Origin: Yersinia alsatica | Lineage (GTDB): Bacteria; Pseudomonadota; Gammaproteobacteria; Enterobacterales; Enterobacteriaceae | Direction: 5' to 3' | Length of the DNA: 64,000 nt | Assembly (NCBI RefSeq): GCF_902170305.1 | Contig: NZ_CABHWW010000007.1 | Coordinates: 124,001-188,000 of the forward strand | Shown here: piece by piece, positions 53,865-63,345 of the stretch | How positions within the stretch are numbered: position 1 is the first letter of the stretch | Layout: the number at the start of each line of letters is the position of its first letter | Program-made: the position numbers and the translations under genes | The notes under the pieces: model-generated | Databases searched by the model: none | Told to the model about the DNA's origin: nothing | Seen by the model: only the letters and a program-made list of their open reading frames with translations

Positions 53865-55529
53865 TTATTGTGGGTAAGGTACCCAGTCACCGCCATTAAG
53901 CCGAATATAGGGTTTACCCTGATATTGCATCACAATGGCATTATCATTTTCTGATACTACCGCAGTTTCTGGCAGCCCTTGTGTCAGCGTTTGCCAATCA
54001 ATGCTCGGGGCGGTGAAGACCTTGCCATCAACCATCCGCGACACTAATTCAGAGATTGCCAGATAGCTGCTTGGTGCACTAACCACTACTGGGCTGGCAG
54101 GCTGTGGAGCCTTCATCCCAATCAGTTTAATCCCCACAGGAATGTGAGTGATGCTAGGGCTTGGGATATCCCGCAGACCAGACATCTGCATTTTATCGCC
54201 AACCAAGGCGGCACCATGCTCAGGCACCACGACGACCATCACTTTCCGACCTGATTGCTCCAGCTCATTAAGGAAAGTATCCAGTTGGTCAAATAGAGTT
54301 TGGGCGCGAGTACGATAATCAGCCGTTTTGTTGGTGCCGACGAAACGGTTGCCATCATGTAATGGAATGATATTCATAAAGGTTGCGCTGCGGGCATCGC
54401 CCCCTTTCTTTTGCTGTTCCAGCCAGCGGTTAAGCAGCTCCAGATCATTGTAAATCGGCTCACCATCAAAGGAGGCCAATTGGTTACTGATACCCTTCTG
54501 CGACATCAGTGGCGCCCGCATATTGCCGTCATCCTGAATGTTTTGCAGATAGCTGGCAAAGACACCGGAGTGATCCATCATCAACTGGGAGGTGAAACCT
54601 AGTTTTGCTAAGTTATCAAACAGATAGCATTGTTGGTCTTGTGGCTGATACAGATCTTTGTGAGATGACTGGCCGCAACTGGCGCGCAGCAAGCGGATAG
54701 AGGCTGGGCCACTGTAGGCGGTGGCGGAGTTAAAATTCTTAAACAGAATATCGAACTGTTTCCACAACGGATGTTTATCCAACTGAGTCGCTTCAATATC
54801 TGACCATGAGAGTGAGCAGATATTAATAACTAATAAGTCAAAAGGTTGCGCGTCGCCTGGCAGTGATGCCGGGAAGGTCGTGTGACGCGTTTTCTCTTGC
54901 TCATAAAATGCATTCAGATAAGCCGTTAAATTGGCATCTGTTGGCGGACCACTGGCAACGACCGGGCTGCTACCGGAGGCGGCTTGCCCTGTGTCGGCTG
55001 TCGTCGAGGTTGCTGGTGCGGAGGTTGTCGCGGTTTCAGCGGCAGGTGTCAGTGAAAACGCCGGCCCGGCAATGCTAACTATATTCAGCCAAATCATGGC
55101 CGCCACGATAAAAACAGTGACTCGAATCCACTGTGAGATAAACAGGTAGCCGACCAGAATGACAAAGGCGGCACCGATCATCGACCAGTTAATAAAACGG
55201 TTAAATAATTCAATTAGATAGCTAAGACTAAAGCCAGTCACCTGTGAGCCTTGGCTCATAATGCTGTTGATGCCCGGTAGCCAAGTATCGTGATAGAGCA
55301 GGCCGATACCAATAGGGACCGCAATCCAGTGACGCCAGCGATGGACTCTATACGCTGGGATCGGGAATAGCAGGAAGGCCAGAAACACCAGATTAGCCAA
55401 TGGATGGAAGTTAAGATAACCAAACCACAATAGGGCAAACTTTAGCAGGAAATAGTAGTTCCACGCGCCCAGACCGCGCCAATAGCGCCATGGGCTCTGC
55501 GACTCTTGCTGTTTATTTTTTGCGTTCAT
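53865..55529 (-). CDS. bcsG: BcsG, cellulose phosphoethanolamine transferase
   Basis: 554 residues. Four or five N-terminal helices (~20-160), a low-complexity A/S/T-rich linker (~170-200) and a periplasmic alkaline-phosphatase-like domain. Zinc-site and catalytic elements match E. coli BcsG: Cys in VINICSLSW, nucleophile Ser277 in YSGPASIRLLRASCGQ, His in IIPLHDGNR and Glu-His in VVPEHGAA. It decorates cellulose with phosphoethanolamine. Last gene of bcsEFG; its presence predicts modified cellulose. Confidence 0.95.
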   Translation of the reverse strand: MNAKNKQQESQSPWRYWRGLGAWNYYFLLKFALLWFGYLNFHPLANLVFLAFLLFPIPAYRVHRWRHWIAVPIGIGLLYHDTWLPGINSIMSQGSQVTGFSLSYLIELFNRFINWSMIGAAFVILVGYLFISQWIRVTVFIVAAMIWLNIVSIAGPAFSLTPAAETATTSAPATSTTADTGQAASGSSPVVASGPPTDANLTAYLNAFYEQEKTRHTTFPASLPGDAQPFDLLVINICSLSWSDIEATQLDKHPLWKQFDILFKNFNSATAYSGPASIRLLRASCGQSSHKDLYQPQDQQCYLFDNLAKLGFTSQLMMDHSGVFASYLQNIQDDGNMRAPLMSQKGISNQLASFDGEPIYNDLELLNRWLEQQKKGGDARSATFMNIIPLHDGNRFVGTNKTADYRTRAQTLFDQLDTFLNELEQSGRKVMVVVVPEHGAALVGDKMQMSGLRDIPSPSITHIPVGIKLIGMKAPQPASPVVVSAPSSYLAISELVSRMVDGKVFTAPSIDWQTLTQGLPETAVVSENDNAIVMQYQGKPYIRLNGGDWVPYPQ

Positions 55530-55531
55530 GG

Positions 55532-55720
55532 TTATTTCTTAGTCTGTGAAGAGGAGCCATCACGCAACCAGATCCCTTCTGATTTTAAATAGCGCGCGGA
55601 TAAGAATAAATGTTGTTTTTTCTCCCACCATTGCGGGAATCGGCGGCACGCCATATAACCGAGCGGGAAAAAAATCACCGCACCGAGCAACAGGATTTGC
55701 CAAATATCGTTGAGATTCAT
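55532..55720 (-). CDS. bcsF: BcsF, small inner-membrane cellulose synthesis protein
   Basis: 62 residues with one N-terminal helix (DIWQILLLGAVIFFPLGYMAC) and a basic, aromatic cytoplasmic tail (RRFPQWWEKKQHLFLSARYLKSEGIWL). In E. coli BcsF recruits BcsE to the membrane and works with BcsG. The start overlaps the bcsE stop by 4 bp; 2 bp before bcsG. Confidence 0.93.
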   Translation of the reverse strand: MNLNDIWQILLLGAVIFFPLGYMACRRFPQWWEKKQHLFLSARYLKSEGIWLRDGSSSQTKK

Positions 55721-57273
55721 TGAGCATTCTCCTTGTGATGACCGGTAGCCAGTGTCAGTGGCACGGGAATACGTTGGATGACTTCAGATTGCTCAGGCCG
55801 GCTTGTTTCATGGGTATAGGCTTTCTTATCACCAGTGGCCGACTGGCTATTGGGAGAGTTCATCCGGTTCATTTCAGAGATAATTTCCTGATCTTGATAC
55901 CACACCAGCCGGTTGCTGAATGCTTCGGCCACCGGTAAGCGGAAAATATGGCTCAGTGCGGTATCCAAGTCATTGACTCGGCAAGTAGACAGGAACAAAA
56001 CCAGACGATTATCAACCACCGTCACCACATCACCATAGCGGCGCAAATGGCACAGTGTCAGCGCCTGACGCGCCTGTAGCCCAGGAACGGCCCGCAATGC
56101 TACCAATACGCCCTTGCCATTTTCTGGCAGCAAGGTGTTGTTCATCAGTTGTAAGACCGACTGACTGAACTCCACGGACGGCAGATAGCCTTTAAGCTGT
56201 AGCGGGCGCAATGCCTCCAATAACGCATTGATATCTTCAGGAACATGGCGTGAGAACCGCTGTCCCTGAATGCCCTCCAACATGGTCAGAAAACGTGATA
56301 GCGGCGCAACGTGAGGCACAATCAAATTGGCTCCACAGGCCAGCAATAAGCGCTCATCGCTGTAACGTAGGCTGGCGTTCATCTCACGCACGACAATCTT
56401 TACAGCATTACCCCGCTGGCGGCGTATGTTATGGATTTGATGAGCCATTTCGTCAATGTGTTCGCTTTGGTTCAAGGCGAAAATCACCGTCGCGGCGTGG
56501 GCACTCATGGCCCGTTGAGATAGCGCTGCATTGCTCTCGAACAATTGCCAGTTGGTGGACAGCGGTGGCGCGCCTTCCAGAATGCTGGTTTCAGCTAGAT
56601 ACAGATGTTCATCATTACGTGATTGTGGCAGCGCTTGCTGGACTTCATCCGCCATGCTCCAGCCTTGTTCGTCGGCTTCCAGCAAGACCAGTTGATTGGC
56701 CGTCACCCCTTTTTCAGTACTCCACCAAGAAACCACATACTGCGCATTATCCTGCTGCCATTGTAGGCTCGCCAAACCTTGCAGATAGCGGTGCTGGCTG
56801 ACCAGCTGATTCTTGATTTTATTGATGCCCGCGCTGTGGCACAGCACGAGTAACGTGCAGTTCTGGGCATCCAACCATTGCTGGATATGCCGCAGCCATT
56901 GCTGCATCTCTTCACTGGTAAATGTTTGCCACAAACTCGCGGGCGCAAACAGGATGAAAAGCCGCTGCTGTGGGCGTAGCGCACGCATTAAATCATTGGT
57001 CAAATACTGTAAGGCTTTTTTTTGCGCCGGTAATGTAAACAGTGGTAATTTTTGAGGGCCAGAATGATCGATGTTCGTTAATAGTTTTTCGGGTTTTAGC
57101 CCTGAGCAAATCAAAGCTGCACGGGTATTTTCAGACTGGCTACGAATAAGTTGCTGACAAAATAAATTGGCATCAATTTGACGTTCAATATTGACCCAAT
57201 AGAATCCAGGAGCCTGCATTACGGCTAATTCATCCCAGATTTTTCGGACACCTAATGAGAAAGATCGTGACAT
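55717..57273 (-). CDS. bcsE: BcsE, c-di-GMP-binding cellulose synthesis regulator
   Basis: About 518 residues from the ATG at 57273 (MSRSFSLGVRKIWDEL, aligned with E. coli FSIGI..LWDEL); a frame opening at 57351 adds 26 residues and cannot be excluded. Order: degenerate receiver-like domain, NTPase-like domain (LEGAPPLSTNWQLF, IRRQRGNAVKIVVRE, DERLLLACGANLIVP) and a degenerate GGDEF domain with the c-di-GMP-binding RxGD motif seen as LRRYGDVVTV. Increases cellulose output by binding BcsF and the BcsRQ complex. First gene of bcsEFG, divergent from bcsR. Confidence 0.93.
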   Translation of the reverse strand: MSRSFSLGVRKIWDELAVMQAPGFYWVNIERQIDANLFCQQLIRSQSENTRAALICSGLKPEKLLTNIDHSGPQKLPLFTLPAQKKALQYLTNDLMRALRPQQRLFILFAPASLWQTFTSEEMQQWLRHIQQWLDAQNCTLLVLCHSAGINKIKNQLVSQHRYLQGLASLQWQQDNAQYVVSWWSTEKGVTANQLVLLEADEQGWSMADEVQQALPQSRNDEHLYLAETSILEGAPPLSTNWQLFESNAALSQRAMSAHAATVIFALNQSEHIDEMAHQIHNIRRQRGNAVKIVVREMNASLRYSDERLLLACGANLIVPHVAPLSRFLTMLEGIQGQRFSRHVPEDINALLEALRPLQLKGYLPSVEFSQSVLQLMNNTLLPENGKGVLVALRAVPGLQARQALTLCHLRRYGDVVTVVDNRLVLFLSTCRVNDLDTALSHIFRLPVAEAFSNRLVWYQDQEIISEMNRMNSPNSQSATGDKKAYTHETSRPEQSEVIQRIPVPLTLATGHHKENAQ

Positions 57274-57469
57274 AGATTCTTTATCTGCTTTCGTTAAAGT
57301 GCTATTGGGCCAATCGCTGGATAAATTCAAAGAACAATTGTAACATTGCAATAAGTATTAACCAATGTCCTGACCTTGATATTAATCTAAGACTCGTCTT
57401 ACTGGGGCAAAGTATACTCCTATCCTTGTTATACTTAATTACCATAGCCTATTTTCTGAAGGCGGATAA

Positions 57470-57661
57470 ATGCAGACTATAATAAATCGATTTCATGAGA
57501 AAACTTCACTTGAGGCTCAGGATGATCTACTAGCATTAAGTCAGGCTTTTTCGTTACCCACATTAAGTTATATCGATATTGTCCGTCAGGAACGATTAAC
57601 ACAAATGATGGCGCGCTGGCCATTGCTAGCCGAACTGGCACAATCTACCCGGAGTAAATAG
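57470..57661 (+). CDS. bcsR: BcsR, cellulose biosynthesis regulatory protein
   Basis: 63 residues. The C-terminal part LLALSQAFSLPTLSYIDIVRQERLTQMMARWPLLAELAQ corresponds to E. coli BcsR (YhjR). BcsR forms a complex with BcsQ that binds BcsE and is required for cellulose synthase assembly. GAAGGCGGATAA lies upstream of the ATG. 3 bp before bcsQ. The 196-bp gap to bcsE holds the divergent promoters, with a TTATACT -10-like element near 57430. Confidence 0.92.
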   Translation: MQTIINRFHEKTSLEAQDDLLALSQAFSLPTLSYIDIVRQERLTQMMARWPLLAELAQSTRSK

Positions 57662-57664
57662 TTT

Positions 57665-58402
57665 ATGCCGGTACTGGCGTTACAAGGAGTAAGAGGCGGC
57701 ATTGGTACCACATCGGTTACCGCCGCTCTTGCTTGGGCGTTACAGCAACTGGATGAGTCCGTTCTGGTTATTGATTTTTCACCGGACAATTTACTGCGAT
57801 TGCATTTTAACATGCATTTCGAGCAATCCCGTGGTTGGGCTAAAGCTGAGATTAACGGCGAAGGCTGGCAGCAAGGAGCGATGCGCTATACCGAAAAGCT
57901 GGATTTCTTGCCGTTCGGCCAATTAACTCGCACGGAAAATGAACAGCTCGGCACATTGTTACAGCAACAGCCGCATCAGTGGCAGAATAATCTGTCCGAG
58001 TTACAGGCTAGCAATAACTACAGCTGGATTTTATTGGATATTCCAGCCGGTGATAGCGAGTTAACTCGTCAGGCCTTGGCGCTGGCTGATCTGGTGCTCA
58101 TTCTGATTCATGCCGATGCCAGTTGTCACCTTCGTCTGCATCAGCAAGATTTACCTGCTGGGTGCCATTTCCTACTTAACCAATTCTCTGCCGGCAGTCG
58201 TTTACAGCAGGATTTGCATCAGCTTTGGCTACAAAGTCTTGGTAGCTTATTACCAACATTTATTCATCGTGATGAAGCGATGGCGGAAGCATTGGCAGCC
58301 AAACAGCCTTTGGGTGAATACAGTGCGCAAAGTCTGGCCGCTGAAGAGGTCATGACGCTGGCGAATTGGTGCCTGATTAATGCTGCGGAAAGTAGCCTAT
58401 GA
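57665..58402 (+). CDS. bcsQ: BcsQ, MinD/ParA-like cellulose synthesis ATPase
   Basis: 245 residues (YhjQ family). It begins MPVLALQGVRGGIGTTSVTAALAWALQ: a deviant Walker A in which the MinD lysines are replaced (RGGIGTT), as in E. coli BcsQ. Also VIDFSPDNLLRLHF and VLILIHADASCHLRLHQQ. Localises the cellulose apparatus at the pole and forms a complex with BcsR and BcsE. The stop overlaps bcsA by 4 bp. The reading frame is full length with no premature stop, unlike the bcsQ allele of E. coli K-12. Confidence 0.95.
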   Translation: MPVLALQGVRGGIGTTSVTAALAWALQQLDESVLVIDFSPDNLLRLHFNMHFEQSRGWAKAEINGEGWQQGAMRYTEKLDFLPFGQLTRTENEQLGTLLQQQPHQWQNNLSELQASNNYSWILLDIPAGDSELTRQALALADLVLILIHADASCHLRLHQQDLPAGCHFLLNQFSAGSRLQQDLHQLWLQSLGSLLPTFIHRDEAMAEALAAKQPLGEYSAQSLAAEEVMTLANWCLINAAESSL

Positions 58403-61026
58403 ATCGCCTGATGCGGATGTTATTCCTCACCCCGGTTTATCAGGGGATGCGCCGCCGCTATCATCAATATATGCAGCAAGGCTGCACAGTATTCACTGCG
58501 TTCCTGACCACCGTGGCTGTTCCATTGTGTTGGGTATTTTTGCGCCTTGAATCTCCCAGTTGGCAGAGTGTGATACAACACCGCACTTACTGGTTCCCGC
58601 AGATTTCACCTCATCGCCCACGTCTGGGTGATAGTTTGCGCTATCTGCTGCAAGGAATTTGGTTATTATTAACCCGTCCCGCCTCAGTTCATGAGAAGCG
58701 GCGTCGGCCTGCTGCGGCTAGCAAAGGTTGGGTCAAAAACAAAAGACAGGGTTACATCAGCTGGTTGGGGAGTGTCCCTGAGCGTTTTGAGCTGCAGCGG
58801 ATAGAGCAATCGGTCGCGACGCGGCTAAGCCAACTCTCAAGGCGAACCCGCCGTATCTTATTTATTATTTTGGGTATATTCACCGGCATCTTGGCTTTGC
58901 TGTGTATTTCGCAGCCGTTCGGCATGGTCGCACAGTTTGTCTTTGTTCTGCTGCTTTGGGCTATTGCCATGGTGGTGCGGCGTGTGCCGGGCCGTTTGCC
59001 GACTCTGATGCTGATTGTGCTGTCATTGACGGTTTCCTGCCGCTACCTGTGGTGGCGTTATACCGAAACCCTTAACTGGGATGATCCGGTCAGTTTAGTG
59101 TGCGGTTTATTGCTGCTGTTAGCCGAAACTTATGCTTGGGTCGTGCTGGTGTTGGGGTATTTCCAGACTATCTGGCCGCTCAATCGTCAGCCGGTCCCTA
59201 TGCCGGATGATATGAATAGCTGGCCCACCATTGATTTGATGGTTCCGACATACAACGAAGATCTCGGCGTGGTGAAACCGACGATTTATGCTGCTCTGGG
59301 GATTGATTGGCCGAAAGACAAAATCAATATCTATATTTTGGATGACGGTAACCGGCCAGCGTTTAAAGCGTTCGCTGCCGAAGTGGGGGTGCACTACATT
59401 GCCCGGCCGACTCATGAACACGCCAAAGCGGGTAATATCAATAATGCCCTGAAGCAGGCTAGCGGTGAGTTTGTTGCTATCTTTGACTGCGACCATGTGC
59501 CGACGCGCTCTTTCCTGCAATTAACCGTTGGCTGGTTCTTTAAAGATAAAAAGCTGGGCATGATTCAAACGCCACACCACTTTTTCTCCCCCGACCCTTT
59601 TGAGCGCAATTTAGGGCGTTTTCGTCAAACACCAAATGAAGGCACGCTGTTCTATGGTTTGGTGCAAGACGGGAATGATATGTGGGATGCCACTTTCTTC
59701 TGCGGCTCCTGTGCGGTTCTGCGCCGCAGCGCTTTAGATGAAGTGGGTGGGATTGCAGTAGAAACGGTCACGGAAGATGCCCATACCTCATTGCGGCTGC
59801 ATCGCAAAGGCTACACATCCGCATATATCCGCATTCCGCAGGCTGCAGGGTTGGCAACCGAGAGTTTGTCTGCCCACATTGGGCAACGTATTCGCTGGGC
59901 GCGGGGCATGGTGCAAATCTTCCGGCTGGATAACCCCCTGCTTGGCAAAGGGCTGAAATTGGTCCAGCGCTTATGTTATGCCAATGCCATGCTGCACTTC
60001 TTATCCGGTATTCCGCGGCTGATCTTCCTGACTGCGCCGTTGGCTTTCCTGCTGTTGCATGCATACATTATTTTTGCCCCCGCACTGGCGATTGCGCTCT
60101 ATGTTTTACCCCATATGATCCACGCCAGCCTGACCAACTCCCGCCTGCAAGGGAAATACCGCCATTCGTTCTGGAGTGAAATCTATGAAACGGTGCTGGC
60201 TTGGTATATCGCCCGCCCAACCACCGTGGCGCTGCTTAACCCACATAAAGGGACGTTTAATGTCACGTCCAAAGGTGGTTTGGTTGAAGAGCAGCATGTG
60301 GATTGGGTGATTACCCGCCCGTATATGACGCTGGTGCTGCTTAATCTGGCAGGTCTGATTGCCGGTTTATGGCGCTTGGGCAATGGCCCGAGTACTGAAA
60401 TCATGACGGTGGTTATCAGCCTGGTGTGGGTTATCTACAATATGACGATTTTAGGCGGCGCGGTGGCGGTGGCGGTTGAAGCTAAGCAAGTGCGTCAGTC
60501 ACATCGAGTAGAAATTGCCATGCCTGCTGCCGTAGCACGTGCTGATGGGCACTTATTCTCTTGTACCTTGCGCGACTATTCTGATGGCGGGGTGGGGATT
60601 GAGATGCGCGAAGCCGGGTTATTGAAAGATGGCGAAGCGGTGCAATTGCTACTGAAACGAGGGGCGCAAGAGTATACCTTCCCCTGCGAAGTCACCCGTG
60701 CTTTCGGTAGCAAAGTCGGGATGCGGATGCATCAGCTGACAGTGGCGCAACATATTGATTTTATACAGTGTACCTTTGCCCGCGCTGATACGTGGGCGCT
60801 ATGGCAGGATAGCTTCCCGGAAGATAAACCGATTGAGAGCTTGCGCGATGTGCTGGCGCTCGGCTTTAGAGGTTATGTCCGTATGGCCAGCTATGCACCA
60901 CCGGTAATTCGAAATGCATTGGTAGGATTTACCTCCCTGATTGCCTGGATTGCATCATTTGTACCCCATGGCGTGGATAAAAATCAGGCTCCGAGTAGCC
61001 AGGGCCAGACAGTGGCTCAACATTGA
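58399..61026 (+). CDS. bcsA: Cellulose synthase catalytic subunit BcsA
   Basis: 875 residues. Family 2 glycosyltransferase between membrane helices: DDG at ~314, DCD at ~363-365, TED (Asp460) and QRIRW at ~496-500. The C-terminal PilZ domain has R699-x3-R703 (RQSHR) and DYSDGGVG (D-x-S-x2-G), both needed for c-di-GMP activation. Polymerises UDP-glucose to cellulose and passes it through the membrane to BcsB. Overlaps bcsQ; bcsB follows in 7 bp. Confidence 0.98.
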   Translation: MNRLMRMLFLTPVYQGMRRRYHQYMQQGCTVFTAFLTTVAVPLCWVFLRLESPSWQSVIQHRTYWFPQISPHRPRLGDSLRYLLQGIWLLLTRPASVHEKRRRPAAASKGWVKNKRQGYISWLGSVPERFELQRIEQSVATRLSQLSRRTRRILFIILGIFTGILALLCISQPFGMVAQFVFVLLLWAIAMVVRRVPGRLPTLMLIVLSLTVSCRYLWWRYTETLNWDDPVSLVCGLLLLLAETYAWVVLVLGYFQTIWPLNRQPVPMPDDMNSWPTIDLMVPTYNEDLGVVKPTIYAALGIDWPKDKINIYILDDGNRPAFKAFAAEVGVHYIARPTHEHAKAGNINNALKQASGEFVAIFDCDHVPTRSFLQLTVGWFFKDKKLGMIQTPHHFFSPDPFERNLGRFRQTPNEGTLFYGLVQDGNDMWDATFFCGSCAVLRRSALDEVGGIAVETVTEDAHTSLRLHRKGYTSAYIRIPQAAGLATESLSAHIGQRIRWARGMVQIFRLDNPLLGKGLKLVQRLCYANAMLHFLSGIPRLIFLTAPLAFLLLHAYIIFAPALAIALYVLPHMIHASLTNSRLQGKYRHSFWSEIYETVLAWYIARPTTVALLNPHKGTFNVTSKGGLVEEQHVDWVITRPYMTLVLLNLAGLIAGLWRLGNGPSTEIMTVVISLVWVIYNMTILGGAVAVAVEAKQVRQSHRVEIAMPAAVARADGHLFSCTLRDYSDGGVGIEMREAGLLKDGEAVQLLLKRGAQEYTFPCEVTRAFGSKVGMRMHQLTVAQHIDFIQCTFARADTWALWQDSFPEDKPIESLRDVLALGFRGYVRMASYAPPVIRNALVGFTSLIAWIASFVPHGVDKNQAPSSQGQTVAQH

Positions 61027-61033
61027 TGATGAT

Positions 61034-63340
61034 ATGATGACGAGAAAAATAACCTGGTTTACCGCACTGGCTTTGGGATTGACGCCATTCACCCATGCAC
61101 AAACGCCGGCCACACCGTCGCCTCAATCGGCGCTTTCAACTCTTGGCTCAGATCCAACGGCAGAGTTGGCACCTGTTGCTCCGGCGGCACTTGCCAATGT
61201 GCCGGTTCGCGATGTGGCCTACACCTTTGCAAAAATTGCCCCGCCGCCGGGGACATTCTCATTGCGCGGCACCAACCCGGAAGGGGTGATTGAGTTCGGC
61301 GTGCGCAGTGATGAAGTGGTCACCGATGCGATGTTGAATCTGGAGTTCACCCCATCACCTTCGCTGATCCCGGTAGAGTCGCAGGTAAAAGTCTTCCTTA
61401 ATGATGAACTGATGGGCGTCACGGCCATCACCCAAGAGCAACTGGGTAAGCCGACTAAAATCCAGATACCGATTGATGCGCGCTATATCAGTGATTTTAA
61501 CCGGTTGCGATTAGTGTTTGTCGGCCATTATCAAAATATTTGTGAGAATCCGGCCAGCAATACGCTGTGGTTGGATATCAGTAAGTCCAGTTCATTGGAT
61601 TTACGTTATCAATCCCTGGCCGTCAAAAATGATTTATCCCATTTCCCTGAACCATTCTTGGATACCAGAGATACTCGTCCGCTAACATTGCCGGTGGTTT
61701 TTGCCGCCTCGCCTGATGTGTCGCAACAGCGCGCCGCCTCTATTTTGGCGTCATGGTTTGGTGATAAAGCGCAATGGCGTGGGCAGAATTTCCCGGTTTT
61801 GTATAACCAGCTCCCCACTCAGCATGCTGTGGTGTTCGCGACCAATGCGCAGCGCCCTGATTTTCTAAAAGATTATCCGCCGGTTAAAGCACCGACAGTC
61901 GAGATAATCAGTCACCCGGATAACCCGTATGTGAAGCTGTTGCTGATTCTGGGTCGCGATGATAACGATTTGATTACGGCGGCACAGGGGATCGCGCAAG
62001 GCAACATCTTGTTCCGTGGGCAGAATGTGACTGTGGATAAGGTGGATCAACTGGCTCCGCGCCTGCCTTATGATGCCCCGAACTGGGTGCGAACCGATCG
62101 CCCGATGACATTTGCCGAGTTGCAGCAATATCCGGATCAACTGCAAACCACGGGGTTGTTACCGCCGCCAATTTCATTATCCATGAATTTACCGCCGGAC
62201 CTGTTCCTGATCCGCAGCGCCGGTATCGATATGCGCTTGAAATATCGCTATACCTCAACGCGCCTGATGGATGGTTCTCGCTTAAGTATCAGCCTGAATA
62301 ATCAGTTTGTGCAGGACTACCCACTGTCGCCTAATACTCCGGACGACAGTAAAATCCTGCGGCTGCCGTTGCTGCAAGGCTTACAAGATGCGGCGAAGCG
62401 GCTAACCATTCCGGCATTAAAATTGGGAGCGACTAACCAACTCCGCTTTGATTTTGATTACAGCACCTTGCTGGCGAGCGGCGCAGAAGGACGGTGTGAA
62501 ACCTACTCTAGCGCACCGAACCACGCGGTGATTGATGGTAATTCGACTATCGACTTCTCCGGCTACCGCCACTTTATGGAAATGCCTGATTTGCGGGCGT
62601 TTGCCAATGCCGGTTTCCCGTTTAGCCGCATGGCCGACCTCTCCGAAACACTGGTGTTGGTGCCACCAAAACCGGCTCCGTCACAACTGACCACATTGTT
62701 AAATACGGTGGGGAATATCGGGGCACAGGTAGGGTATCCGGCTGTGGGTATCAATATCACTGATGATTGGTCACAGGCGAAAGACCAAGATGTCGACGTG
62801 CTGATTATCGGCACCATCCCGCCGGAGTTGCGCAATGACCAGAAGATTAACTTGCTGGTGGATCAAACGCAGAGCTGGGTAAAAATGCCCAACCGGCAGA
62901 CAGGGTTGCCAGACATGATGTCACCTGCGTCAGACTGGGTTGCCGACAGCAAGGCGACAGTGAGCTCTGAAGGGGCGATGTCGGCCATTATCGGCGTGCA
63001 GTCACCTAACTTCCCGCAACGCAGCATTGTGGCGCTATTGGCTGATAGCCCTCGTGGCTATAACTTGCTGAATGATGCCTTGCTGGATACCGGTAAACGT
63101 GAGGCCGTATTTGGCTCGGTTGCGGTTATTCGTGAGTCGGGCGTCAATAGTTTGCGTGTTGGCGATACCTATAATGTCGGTCATTTACCATGGTGGGAGC
63201 GCGTTTGGCACGCCTTATCTACCCATCCGGTACTGCTGGCTGGTGTGGCGGTGTTGGTGGTCGTTGTGGCTGCAATGATGGCCTGGCGCTTGTTACGCTT
63301 GATCAGTCGTCGTCGGCTATCCCCTGATGAGAGAGATTAA
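61034..63340 (+). CDS. bcsB: Cellulose synthase periplasmic subunit BcsB
   Basis: 768 residues from the ATG at 61034 (or 61037); the frame itself opens inside bcsA. Signal peptide RKITWFTALALGLTPFTHA. Two repeats of carbohydrate-binding and flavodoxin-like domains, including GTNPEGVIEFGVRSDEVV and DMRLKYRYTSTRLMDGSRL, and a C-terminal anchor helix (VLLAGVAVLVVVVAAMMAW) required to activate BcsA. Guides cellulose through the periplasm. Confidence 0.96.
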   Translation: MMTRKITWFTALALGLTPFTHAQTPATPSPQSALSTLGSDPTAELAPVAPAALANVPVRDVAYTFAKIAPPPGTFSLRGTNPEGVIEFGVRSDEVVTDAMLNLEFTPSPSLIPVESQVKVFLNDELMGVTAITQEQLGKPTKIQIPIDARYISDFNRLRLVFVGHYQNICENPASNTLWLDISKSSSLDLRYQSLAVKNDLSHFPEPFLDTRDTRPLTLPVVFAASPDVSQQRAASILASWFGDKAQWRGQNFPVLYNQLPTQHAVVFATNAQRPDFLKDYPPVKAPTVEIISHPDNPYVKLLLILGRDDNDLITAAQGIAQGNILFRGQNVTVDKVDQLAPRLPYDAPNWVRTDRPMTFAELQQYPDQLQTTGLLPPPISLSMNLPPDLFLIRSAGIDMRLKYRYTSTRLMDGSRLSISLNNQFVQDYPLSPNTPDDSKILRLPLLQGLQDAAKRLTIPALKLGATNQLRFDFDYSTLLASGAEGRCETYSSAPNHAVIDGNSTIDFSGYRHFMEMPDLRAFANAGFPFSRMADLSETLVLVPPKPAPSQLTTLLNTVGNIGAQVGYPAVGINITDDWSQAKDQDVDVLIIGTIPPELRNDQKINLLVDQTQSWVKMPNRQTGLPDMMSPASDWVADSKATVSSEGAMSAIIGVQSPNFPQRSIVALLADSPRGYNLLNDALLDTGKREAVFGSVAVIRESGVNSLRVGDTYNVGHLPWWERVWHALSTHPVLLAGVAVLVVVVAAMMAWRLLRLISRRRLSPDERD

Positions 63341-63345
63341 TTTTG

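Noticed and set aside
56250-56801. 183-codon plus-strand frame over bcsE
   Set aside because: Cysteine/arginine-rich shadow without domain features.
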